Of a DNA stretch of 64,000 nt, positions 49,075 to 60,955 are shown one piece after another. The stretch is from Membranipora membranacea (Eukaryota; Bryozoa; Gymnolaemata; Cheilostomatida; Membraniporidae), in assembly GCA_914767715.1 (NCBI GenBank), contig OU612067.1, positions 31,592,162 to 31,656,161 of the forward strand. The letters are read 5' to 3'. Numbering within the stretch: the first letter of the stretch is position 1; each line of letters begins with the position of its first letter. The notes beneath the pieces were generated by a model. The model was not told the DNA's origin. It ran no database searches and was given only the letters and a program-made list of their open reading frames with translations. Position numbers and translations under genes: made by a program.

Positions 49075-52000
49075 GATCCATGGAGCTGTGCTCAGCAGTT
49101 TTAAGCTCCTGCTGCCGAGATCTTGATATGTAATAAGAATGATTTTATTAGTACATAGCGTTGGAAGCAAGCAGCTCTGATGCGACGCAGCGCGACTCTA
49201 ATTCCCAGTTGTCGTCTTGATTTTTATATTTAGCAAACTTAGAGGTCAAACAATCATAGGGGTTTGAGGAAATCTGTGCCTGTCAATGTAAAGATGCCAG
49301 CATTCTCTACCTATGTAAGCCGTGATCAACATGAGCCCCAGGAGATGGATCTGAGTCTAATATAGAAATATAATAACTCATGAAGTACGGTTTTACCAAG
49401 ATCATACTACATAATTGGTTTTTTGTCTACTATTTTGGAAAGCTTGAATGTATTATAAACCAACAGTACCCTCGCTAGAAATTCTGTGACGAAGAAGTAA
49501 AAATAAAATGCTTTATGCACTGACCTGCCTGCTGCTTTAAAGAGAAATGGAAAGATAATGGTACACTCTGCAATAATCCAGCAATGGTAACACACTCGCA
49601 CAGAAGTTTGATTTTCTCATTTGCAAAAAAGCTTTTCAACTATTCTGAACCACTTTTTGACATGCAGATATTGCTTTGCCCGGCAGATCCTAGAGTGCTC
49701 CTCATCTCAAGGATCATCAAGGATGAAGGAAAAAAGGGCTAATGCAAGATGTATGACATTCTATTAATTTACATACCACAAATCCCTAGAGCAAGGCAAT
49801 CAACTAAAAGGTGAATTACTCAACAGCCAGGTCAAATACAATACATTTCATATCAAGTCCCACTGGTTGCGTGTAATCGCTAGGACTCTGAGTAACAAAT
49901 TTCTTAAAAGGCAGCAATTAATTGTTTTCCGATAAAACAAATTACTTATGATTTCACAAAATTACAATTTCAATAGGCCATCAGCACTGGTGCAGCGAAT
50001 CGTGTCATACAGTAATTACCCCCTGCGCTGGACTAAATAAGTTCAGCTGAGTGCCTGTGGCATCTTTGAAGGACTCTTAGTAAATTAGCGACTGGATTCA
50101 TGGTTATTTATGGAATCAAAGTCCTAACTTGATGATCAGGTACTCACATCATGAGTTATTACTGATCAGTCTATAATCGACCTGATGCAAAAATTGAGAA
50201 CAGTTTTGTTCTCAAAGTGGGCCCCCCAGAGGATGAAGTCTCGCCTAAAGTTCCCTTGATGCTACAATAATAAAGACATTTCTATACAGTGCTGGCCATC
50301 ACATTCATATTTAGATATGCAGTTTCTTGTGGTCAAGATTTCAAAGAGCAGCTATGATATACACAAGGGGCCAGGGGCTAAGACATTCACTCATCATACT
50401 AGCCACCATGTCCCAGTGGGGAATGTGGAAGCAAATCTGAACAAAATTCAGGGAAAGGTGTAAAGCAAACACTATGATGCAGTGTTTGAAAATTGATATC
50501 ACCGAAGATGTTTCTACAGTAAAATTATCTCGAGGGAGACAAGAATCTGTTGAATCATGTTCAGCTTGATTGATTTCTACTTTTGATCACGTTAATCGAA
50601 AACCAATGCAATTCTCTCTCAAGAAAGGCCCTGGAACAATATCGATCTCATAAAACCATGCAAACTCGATGTCTGTATCTATCCAATCTTTCCGCAGAAG
50701 TCCTTGTCAGCATTATTTGGAGAAAACTACATTTTTTATCATAAAACTGGCAGTTCTGCAAAGTAGAATCAAGTGATGATATAGTTAAGACTTCAGCCAA
50801 TAACGATTGTCGATCCTGAAACAAAATCTGAACAGTTAGACCAAGATAAAATCCTAACGAGTGACGAGATTGCATGAAGTTTTTTTTTTCTTTTTTTTTT
50901 ATTGTCCGCTACAATTCAAAATTACTAATGTAGGGGCAGAAATGCCTGGTTTTTATAAACGTTTATTAAGAAAATTTCCTTTCTATTCCTGAAAAATATT
51001 GAGAGTGCTTTCTTTGAGATAATCTATTTTAAAAATACATGATGGAGTGCTATTGAGACTTTCTAAGAAAGCATTTCCGGTCAGCCTATAATTGGGTAAA
51101 TCTCTGTGGATATTTGAAGAGTCAGCTAGCTATTTCTGATTGGGTTAGCCCGGGGCAAAATGAGATGGCTATAGTAGACGTAACTGTAGACTATTTTGTG
51201 ACACACTTGAAAGCAATATTCCGACAAAAACAAAAAAGAAACAAGTATCTTTGACCCCGACAGATTTGTCTGGGATCTAAAGCGCTCTAGTGGTTGGAGT
51301 TAAATCCACATAGCTGAGAGCATTTTGAGTGAAAAACAGCAGTGTCATCAGGATTCTGAGGCATGTGTTTGACAATACTTTGAAATATTGAAAATTCCCT
51401 CAACACTCCTGATATTTGCTTTTCGCTGCATCAACAGTTTTCAGCCTACTGAGATGTAGGTGTCATCAACAGACATAAAAAACCACCAACATACCAGGCA
51501 ATGAATATAACATTTCCTCAAACACTCTATCGATGAGTATTAAAGTACTGCTGCACTATTTGATCGGACGTATCATCATTTCAGGAAGCACACCGGTAGT
51601 TTATACGCCAACAATACATAATATCATGTCTGATCAATGTAAAAAAAAACATTATTACACAATATTACGTCTTGAGGTGTAGGGAACTATACATATATAT
51701 AGACATTTCCATGTATAATCACAACTTCAAATAGGCAAACTGCGAAGGTATATCATCTCCATCGCGTAAAAAAACGAACTAGGAATGTGACCTTGCACGT
51801 GCTCGTGCTCACCCACATTGCAAGGAGCAATCAAATTAAGATTTGGGCAGCTTTTGAATTGAAGGCCCAATTAATATTTGATCAATGTCAAGTGACATCC
51901 CAACAACAAAAACAAAGGAAAACAATCATAGGCAAAAATAAAGGGCAAGGCAGTACTCAAAAGATTATGAACTCTTTCTGAGAGGCAATAAAAATTAGTG

Positions 52001-52255
52001 CTCGTCAATAAAATACAGGTTTTCTGGGTAACAATACATATGCGGTAAGGAAAGTTGGTATGTACAACAGAAACGCTGTTATGATTTGCAATTATTTAAG
52101 CCAGATGTATGCCATAACATAATCACCGAGCAGTGAAATAAATGCAAATTCATTTGAAGGAAGTCGTAACCATAGAGTTATTATATACTCTGTGGTCATA
52201 ACTGAGAGATAATAAAATTATCTCCACTTGAGAGTCAGAGCTATCTAAAGTATAT
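49075..52255. other. Intergenic, 3.2 kb, no gene seen
   Basis: No exon with recognisable protein similarity on either strand. This region should hold the promoters of the minus-strand membrane gene and the plus-strand intronless gene. Possible undetected 5' exons of the former cannot be excluded. T-rich runs occur at 50881-50902. Confidence 0.45.
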
Positions 52256-53083
52256 ATGCCACTGGCAATTAGATCAAGCAATAACATTACTCTACTTTGG
52301 CTCTTCACTGAGTTAGCTTGTGTGTTGTTTTTTACTGTGGCATTTAGTGTTGTGTTGAAGTTGAGACTAAACAACATGGAGGAAAATGCAGCTGTAGCAT
52401 GGAATAATACGACAGCAGGTAACATCACTGAAGTAACAGAGGGAATAGACCCTAATGCTCTCGGAATCATATCTGGCGTTGTCACATTTATTGTGATATC
52501 GATCTTATTTGGCATAGCAGCCATAGTGGCGATGTGCCGCCTCAGAAAGAAACTACCAAGTAGCCTTCAACATGGTCTTGCTCAACACCGGAATATATTC
52601 CTTATTCCAAACTTACCAAACCAGACTACTGATGAGAAGATTAAAGACCAGGAAATAGACCCAAAGTACAGAGACATAAAAATATCGATAGCTGCTCGGC
52701 ACTACATGAAAAACGGCTTCCACTTAACAATAGAGGATGACTCTCCAGCTAAGCGAAAGCTGACCAAAGTTAAAAGTGTTCCACCAGTAATGGAGGAAAA
52801 CCGGCAGCATTTATCAAAAGACCAAGACGGGACGGTCATCACAAACAAACTCTGTACTTCCCCGGGTGGTAACACAAAGGCGGCAGAGCTTCTGCTGAAG
52901 AGAGCTCGTTCACTGAAAGTGGAGAGGAGTGTACCTAGTAATGATCAGATGGAAATTCACCCTGTGACACCACTCCCTCCCTCCCTGGTTACACCACTCC
53001 CATTCTCCCCGGATACACCTCAGAATAACAGAAAACCGAATGTCTCTTGTAACACTCTCACTGTGCCGGCCTTCAAATACTGA
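52256..53083 (+). CDS. Intronless type I-like membrane protein, unrecognised (275 aa)
   Basis: One uninterrupted frame of 275 codons starts at ATG 52256 and ends at TGA 53081-53083, longer than expected by chance in this AT-rich DNA. Residues about 13-34 (TLLWLFTELACVLFFTVAF) form a signal peptide or anchor. A short loop holds N-glycosylation sequons (NNTT, NITE). Residues about 68-92 (ALGIISGVVTFIVISILFGI) form a transmembrane helix, followed by CRLRKK and a 180-residue tail that is basic, then Pro-rich (VTPLPPSLVTPLPFSPDTP). No family is recognised. Poly(A) signal at 53196-53201. The lack of introns among intron-rich neighbours could mean retrocopy origin or simply a single-exon gene. Confidence 0.65.
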   Translation: MPLAIRSSNNITLLWLFTELACVLFFTVAFSVVLKLRLNNMEENAAVAWNNTTAGNITEVTEGIDPNALGIISGVVTFIVISILFGIAAIVAMCRLRKKLPSSLQHGLAQHRNIFLIPNLPNQTTDEKIKDQEIDPKYRDIKISIAARHYMKNGFHLTIEDDSPAKRKLTKVKSVPPVMEENRQHLSKDQDGTVITNKLCTSPGGNTKAAELLLKRARSLKVERSVPSNDQMEIHPVTPLPPSLVTPLPFSPDTPQNNRKPNVSCNTLTVPAFKY

Positions 53084-55246
53084 GCAGGTATGTCTATTGT
53101 CCAATCATTCAGCTGTTGGATTCAAATATCGGCAAAAAATTATCTTTGTTGCTTCATATATGTGATATTTACATGATGAAATCTTGAAAATTGAAAATAA
53201 AAAGACCAAACTATCTAAATTATGGAATTCAAGTTTGACCTTGACAGAACGCAGTAATTCCGTACTTTCTCTGTAAGGTGAATTTCAATCGGTTATAAGC
53301 TAATTGAGATCAAGCAATGGTTTGACTCCCTAACATATAAAGCAACCAGCCTCTTTTAAGAAAATTTTGTCTTTTTTTACAGATTTCCAGGATATATGCG
53401 GGATATTAAAGAGCTGTATAGTTTAATCTGGGGAAACAAAACGTCATTCTCACAACGCCTCTCATTATTTTGCAATAAAAAATTCTCATTATGAACAATC
53501 TGTAAATACTCATGACCTCAATTTTTTGTTGAATACCTGGTGATCTGCAACGCGACTGTGTGAAACTTATTATAATAAGGCAACATAAAATCACAATCCT
53601 AATATATTGGAACTTTAAAATTTGTGTTGATTATAGTTTTGTCATCCAAGCTTAAAGCAAAATGTATAGAAGTAGGTTTCCTCAACTGGTCCAATTGTCA
53701 CAGCTATTGTCTTTTTGCATTCTTTACGATGAGAACTAATCCAAAAGGTTTACATTCCAATCCAAGATTAAGTATGAGCAAGGGGCACTCTCTTGGTATG
53801 AGCCAGAATCTAAATAGCTTCCCTGACCTCTTGACCTTATAATCTGACTATCTGAAGCAGCTGCTATCACTCCACATGTTCTCTTTACATTCTAATCAAA
53901 CATGAATCACCAAATGAATCATCAACAAAATCAATAATGTATCAAGTGAATAAGAGGTTATCCTCTCCAGAAGCAAGAGCAGACAATTGCTTGTTATTGA
54001 AAAAAAGATTATTATTAATTACTTTGATAGCACTTACTTCTTATTGTAAATCACTCTTTTATCATCCATGAGATTAATATCATGTCGGGTCACCGTTGAG
54101 GATCCAGTCAAACTAAGACTGAAATTTTATTCCTAAAGTCTGCTTTAGGAACTTTGCAGTGTTCATTACTATTCAAAATTATTAAAAACTATCAACACAA
54201 AAACAAACATAACCGCTGGTAACATAACATAACAGCCTGCAAGCGCTTGAAATTTGCAGTTCAGAATTTGTGATAATGCCACGTATCTTTCATTAGCCAC
54301 ATAACTCTGAATTATTTGACGAGAATGTTCAGGTGTAATTTTACTCAAAATAAACGTTTTTCTCTATCTGAGGTCAGAGCAAAACAAACTGGAAGAAGCT
54401 CAGTTTACAGGAGATTGGCAATCTAATTAATCATGCTGTTGTTGCACTTTGACACACTGATCAACTTCGGCGCACACGGTGTCAAAGATTCCATCCTTTA
54501 TGTAAAGTGTAACATATTGGGTCAAGTATCCGAGAGAGGCAGCAGACATGAAGCTTCATCAATAAAGGAAATTCATTTACTGGTCACATCAGTCCGCATG
54601 TTTATCTAAATCAAGGTTTAATGCTATGTGATTAGAAGAATGCATTAAAGAAAATCAATTCTCGCTTTCATCTCTGTTTTAGCCCCGCTTAATTTAACAG
54701 CGCAGGTTTATATTGATGTCATCGTGTTTAGCCCCGGATTAAATAAGTGTATCTCTCGGTTTTCATCTTTACCAATCCTAAAATTACACTAAAGCTCGGG
54801 AGAGAGCACATATTGACCGCAGGAAGGTCAATAGTATGTCGATGGACGAGTTTTCCATTTCTTTAATTATGGCTTCTGTCGGTTCATGTTCAAGTGGTTG
54901 TTATATTGCTATTGCAAACTTTATTTAGTGAGGGAAAAAATATACCAATAATTTCTAATGCCATTAACGCAACGCAACGAAACACAAAATATTCTTTTTG
55001 TCATAAATTAGGAGAGATATAAAAAAATAATCGTAGGAGCAATGGTCAAAATATGGAACAGATCTAAAATATTAGATTTGGTGTAGTATGAAAATAAATG
55101 AGACCATTGGTGAGGAGTTAAGACTTGAAATTATCATCATATCCTGTAAAGCTGTCTCACTTTCCAACAAAGAAAGATTGTACATCACACGGACAAGCTA
55201 AAAATAAAGTTGATGGAAACAAAAAAAAGTTCTCACGCCTGCACAG
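53084..55246. other. Intergenic between convergent genes
   Basis: Apart from the probable 3' UTR up to the AATAAA at 53196-53201, nothing recognisable is seen. The 3' UTR of the minus-strand gene at 55247 should extend into the high end of this stretch. Confidence 0.45.
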
Positions 55247-57185
55247 CTACACAAAAACGGGTAATCTTCTCGTCATAAAATTATGACGATGATGTAGACT
55301 TGGAGACATCTTAGCAAACACAGTCTTCCTGTGACTGGATGTACTGTTGATGAGATCTAATCCCATTCTCTTAGTGTCAGCGGACCTTTCGGAGTTATAC
55401 CTCCTGCGCCCTAATTGATCAGGTCGTCTTACTTCGAGTGGTGCTGCAGGGTTAGTTTTTGACAGGGATGAGATTTTATTTGCGATCACTTGAGGGTTGA
55501 CTAGAGACGATAGCTCTGCAGAGGGCTTTCTGGGAATGTTTGTGGGCGGAGCGGAGGCAGTCGAGTTCTTCCTTTGAAGATGAGGGGAATTCTGATGGCT
55601 GGAATCAGTAGAGTAGATACTTCTCATATCGTCGTCGATACTGACGAGGTGATAGTTACATGGACTTGTGGTGTGTGTCTTTAGTTCATCTACTTCATAG
55701 ACACTTATTTTAGACATGTAGTGGGCTGGTTTGGTTATTTGTAACCTTATGGATGATAGTGTTTCATTTTCTTCTTCTAAGTCAGAGTAAAATCCTTCCT
55801 CTAATTCAAGAGACATTTCCATTGCTTCTTCATAAACACCATGATAGGAAGTACTCTTAGGGATCTGAGACTCACTTTCTGTCTCTGTGGTCTCTTTAGC
55901 TGATTTACCTGGAGTTTCCTCAATAACTCTTCCTATTGAGTCTAGCGGTGAGAGTTTGTTGATATCTGACACAGGTGAGTGAGAAAAGGTTTTACTGCTG
56001 AAGGACACAGGAGTTGCCTCCTTTCCCCCGTCAGTTGTTGAGCAGCTCAGTTCCATGCCTTCGGTGTCCCAGTCAAGATCATGTGCCTCGTCTAATCCTT
56101 GCTCAAAGTCAAAGTCCCATGATTGGGATTGCTTCTTATCTGGTATTCTTTCACTCGCTTGATTGGTGCTGTTTTGAAGCTGCTCAACCACCTCCATCAA
56201 TGAATTGTTTCTAAAAAGGTTTTGTTGTAGAATGCCTTCTGACATTTCAATCATGCGGTAGTCTTGGACTTCAAGGGAACCATCAACGAGCAGTTTCTTG
56301 GCCAATCTGTTTAACATTGATGTTAGACCGCGAACATTGCAAGTAACTTCTTCAAGATAACTGGTGACCTCCAACAATCGACAAGCCAATTGGCACACCT
56401 ACAATAAATTAATCGGAAAATTAATTAAGTTGAATTAGTATGATACAAAGATTCCCAAGATGAATATATAAACTCTCCTGGGATCGTTTCTGCAGAACAG
56501 AATACGCTTGACAGAATTAAGAGGTTAAAATAAACCAGCTGATGTGTTTGTCTATAACATTGCAACAGATCCAATTTCCTAGAAGCTCTATGATCTAATC
56601 CATCAAATAGATAGGTGCAGACTTAGTTGTATGACAGCAGATAAACAAATAAACATTTCCTGGCTGGAAATGGATTCTGAGCGATTAAAAATAGTCTACA
56701 AGTACCGAAACTTTGAGTGGTAAACAAGATTTTGTGAGAATTCCTCTTCAATATCTGTAACTACTATACACATACTCAAAATTTGATGACCAAACTTGGG
56801 TTATGTGATTAGAGAGAGAAATTCAATGGCTGAAAAAGAGTTTCCTCTCGAAAACAAAGCTTCCCTCATCTATGGTCAAGGTTCTGTATCTCTGAGGTGA
56901 TGCCTGCCCAAACAGACTCAACCCTGTATTTTCAGCATTACACATAGGTTATCCCTCTCAGCAGCTGGCCCCTAGTCTCATTTCCTAATTCAAAAAGCCC
57001 TTTGCCTCACAACTTGGGCTTGTAAGACAGCAAGAAAGACACTGATCTTTGTATGTGGTAACGTTCACTACCTGAATTACAAATAGATAAGGTCACAACC
57101 TGAAACCATTGAATCCGTCAGGATTTATCTCTGATACTAGACTTGATCGTACCTTATGGTGAAGCTCCGAATCTTCGTCTGGCAT
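55247..57185 (-). CDS. Unrecognised acidic Ser-rich protein with helical N-terminus (2 exons)
   Basis: Exons 57153-57185 and 55247-56398 on the minus strand join in phase 0 to 394 residues. The first exon gives MPDEDSELHHK; the second begins VCQLACRLLEVTSYLEEV. Residues about 12-95 are predicted helical and coiled-coil-like (heptad-spaced Leu/Val in CRLLEVTSYLEEV and GLTSMLNRLAKKLL), ending EVVEQLQN. The remainder is low-complexity and probably disordered: acidic (DFDFEQGLDEAHDLDWDTE), then Ser-rich with basic clusters (LGRRRYNSERS, MTRRLPVF at the end). No membrane segment or signal peptide is seen, so it is probably cytosolic. The family is not recognised; small coiled-coil adaptor subunits are one possibility. 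The first exon is supported by phase and a clear donor (aag|gtacga). Confidence 0.65.
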
Positions 57186-58978
57186 AGTGGCAGTCGCTGA
57201 ACTCCTTCTTCTAGTGTGTAAGAATTATTCGTCCGCTGCACATTGAAGAGTTTACTCTTGAAAACAAGTATACAGTTTCCTCAATCTAACGAGTATTTAT
57301 CGATACTGCCTCTAGGTTGATAATATAAACTGCAGCGCACAGATACATCTAACCAGAAGCGCTCAAGTGCTCTGTCGTTGTCTTGAGTTTTTGCTCGACT
57401 TTTCACTGAAAGGCTCATCAAGATTTAAATTCTAAAAGTTCTAATCTCGGTCTAGCACACTCGGAAAATCATTCGAATGAAGCGCAGAAATTTCAGTGCA
57501 ATCGCGTCGAGCAGCTGAACATAAATCAATAAAAGCCCCTCCAGCGTACACCAATAAATATACTGAATATCTGATCGCTGATTGTATCTCAGAAATATGG
57601 TACTATATTAGCTTTTGAATAATAATAAATCTAGCTATAGCTTGCAGGCTATGCAGTGTTTTCATCTAAGTGGCCTTGTATCTATTGAAATGCTGCCGTG
57701 CTGACAGCACCCTGCTTATAGTGTTAATTCTATAAGAATTCTAGCATCCTTTGATATTTGGCTTTTTAAATACAGTAAAAACAAATACTTTTATGTTGCT
57801 TACATTGTAAGTTAGCAAAGCTAAAGATAATTGAAAGTATTCAGAGGAGCAAAACGTATTATATTTAGAGTATAATGCTGATTCTACCTGTACTATTGAG
57901 ACTCAATAATATCTAATCAATATTAGAAGAATAATTTAAAATACAAAATACTGAATTATGAAATTAAAATACTAGGATATAAACATCCAGAAGTTAGTCT
58001 AATGGCAGTCTTTATAGATATCTTATTACTAATCAGCAGCAATAAGCTTGGCAGCATTGGACATTAATTAATAACTGACATGTGGGGTTTGGGCTCAGGC
58101 TTCTTATGGAATAATACAGAGATAAAAGAATCTTCGGCTAACAGAGACACACTATCCGTAAGCTCTCCTCAAATTTGGAGACAAGAGCCAAAATATTGTG
58201 AATAATCTTTAAATAATTCACAGAATCTATACACTTGTTGTGATTGCATCAAATTGCAATTCAATTACAGGCCTGACCAGCGTTCAGATTCACCTGCATT
58301 TTAGCAGCGCTGATATTATTGGGGTGATTGTGCCAAGTTAGAGGCAGAAATTTGCCTGAGCTTTCACAAAGGTGTGACATTCAAATGAAATTAATAAATA
58401 CGGTTTAAATTTTGAGAACGCACAAATTAAAATACATAATGTCGACACAGGATTTCAGTATTAAATCCCAGCAATGATCAAAGTGAATTCAAATTATAAC
58501 TCAATATAATAATTTATATAATAGTATTACTAGATTAAATTCAAGCGAAGAGGTCAATTTTCTGATAAGACATTGTAGCAGACGTTTGATTGAACACTCA
58601 ATCACTCTCTGCAGCTAACCATGTATTTTTGTGATACAGAAATCTATACTTGTCAGCAGGCGGCTAATTAAAGTATTAGTTTGAGACAAATATACCAAGT
58701 CACCCTCTCTCAAGTATCAGAATAAGCTTTTATCTACGTCACTCATCACAAAGCCATGATCAAGGCTGAACAGAAGGAAAATAAATGCACCATATCCCTG
58801 TACCATTATATATTTAATCCTTGAGTTCCACATCAAACTGCTTGATATGCATATGCACCATAACCAGTATTATATGCTATTCATTTTATCCTTGAATTCC
58901 ACATCAAACTGTTATGATTATTTGGTTATGTGAATTCGCTGCCTAAGCTTATTTTATCCAGCGCTCTATGACATGTGG

Positions 58979-59020
58979 CAGCAGCCTGAGTGATCGGCAG
59001 CAGCCTGAGTGATCGGCAGC
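58979..59020. repeat. Tandem pair, 21-bp unit
   Basis: The unit cagcagcctgagtgatcgg plus two bases occurs twice in a row. Confidence 0.8.
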
Positions 59021-59827
59021 ATATTGTGTGACAGGGTAGATTTAATTACCTACTCTGTAAATATTAGACTGACAGGTAAATTTAAGATAGTGAATTGTGG
59101 GCTAGGGTTTAATGCCTGGCAGTCTGGAGGCTAATTAGTCCAGTAATTAGTCTGTTATATAAGATATAGCAACAGATAGCATGTAGCGAGATTACCTTCG
59201 ACAGCGTGTTTGAAGTGAGCAATAACATGTATGACTTTGTGTCTGGGTCTGTGTCAATAACACTAATCCAAACATTGTACAGTACAGCCAAACTGAGCTA
59301 TGTATGCATCGGCATGTTTGTTTACAGCAGTAAGCTAGTGATTGTACTAAGGGGCGACCCCTTCAAGCCAATATTCCCCCTCTCAAATAATACTGCAACC
59401 ATCACAGAACTATTTGTTCGGTGCCTTTGCATCAGAAACAGTTTATAAAACATGATATTCATCATTTTTGTGGTGTTAGACATGTCTTGTGGTTTTTATC
59501 CCAACTGACGAGTGCGAGGGTGTGTGGCATTGAAGTCTCCCCTTGACGGCATGTCTACATCCACCACTGAGATAACCTCTGGTGATACTGAGTAACATAA
59601 TACAAGCGAGGATATATGCAGGTGTGCCGGGAGGGAAACTGCAACGGGAGATCTGCTCCAGTTTGTACTGATTAGAATCTATATTACTATTTGTTTGTAA
59701 TATTCAGACAAAGAATGTCTAACTACAGTAATTTCATGGTGCTCTGTGTATTAATGTATTGATGCATTTTTATGCACATTAAACAGTAAAAGTTGTCTAG
59801 CCACAATTGATAAGATCCTGTCTAATT

Positions 59828-59935
59828 TTAAGGGCTCTAACAGTAGCAAATTAGATTTGGTGGCATTCTATTATCAAAATGTGAGGTTTCCGATAATGGA
59901 ATGCCCCAAATTGTCGCCGCTCAAACTCTAAGTAG
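59828..59935. mobile_element. Decayed foldback element
   Basis: ttggtggcattctattatc is followed by gataatggaatgcccca, an imperfect inverted pair, and it ends in gctcaaactct. These motifs match the MITE family at 33052-33198. Confidence 0.5.
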
Positions 59936-60955
59936 AGAGCCATTTAATTAGATATATTTTGCTCAAGGTTATAAATGACATCCAATGGATGGTTTCCAGG
60001 AAACCGCTATTGTAAATCTTTGCTTCACCGCCACACAACACAAAAACACATCACAGCGGTGACATGCCACATAGGGGTGACAAGACAGTGGTGACTTGAC
60101 ATATATGGGTGACACCACACGAGTTTGGGGGATCAAACTACCACAGGAGTTACTTACACGCATCACAGAGAAACAAGATATTCAAAATAATACAGCATCT
60201 ATTGTACCTGTGCTGTCAACCCGTGATGACACATTATCAAGTATTGCTAGGATACAATGTAAGTTCAGCTCATCAATACCTTGATATTGTAAGGAACAGG
60301 TCACTGACTGACCAAAACTATGCAAGCCGATACATTTTGAATTGTATTTAGAAAATTGTGTTGGTTGTATTCTGTCATTTAGATGGAATAAATAGATTAG
60401 AATTGTTGAACAGTTTGTATTTGTATTGATGCTGATGTCATCGCACACCCGATTCAATGTTGTGTCATACTGCACATCTACACATAAGTATCCAACATAG
60501 CCAGAAGATTACAATCATGCATGATAAAAGTATGCTGTACAGTGTGTATTGTTGGTGTCCTTGGGAAAATTGTTGGTACCTGATTTGACGCAATGTTAGC
60601 TATACAAACTTGTTTGTGTACAGAACAATTATTTTACAAAATTGCAAAAGTAAAATGAATTTACAGCAGCTAGCAGTTCCATCACCTCCGTACAGTAAAA
60701 ACGACATGATACATATAACTTCTCTGTGGAAAATGACAATCTACGACAATCGTCAAATTTTAAAATGTCCCAAAAAGTTTCAATAATGTGAATCAGTTTG
60801 AAATTTTAATTCAATTGTTTTTTAAAACTAGCTGGACACCCAGGGTATTCAACATGTGGAGTTCTTTGGATTTACCATATTGACAAGGTGTTGTCATATA
60901 TAAGTATTCTACATATGTATATAGGTCTGGTTACCATTACTTCTCTGAATTGCGC

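Larger units (their letters stand above)
57186..60955. other. Intergenic, 3.8 kb, no gene seen
   Basis: No coding exon is recognised. It holds a two-copy direct repeat with the core ccacatcaaactg (58829 and 58900 region), a 21-bp tandem pair at 58979-59020 and a decayed foldback copy near 59828-59935. The rest is AT-rich sequence without visible structure. Confidence 0.45.

Noticed and set aside
60096-60475. Overlapping open frames on both strands
   Set aside because: Short, mutually overlapping and without motifs; consistent with chance in this intergenic stretch.
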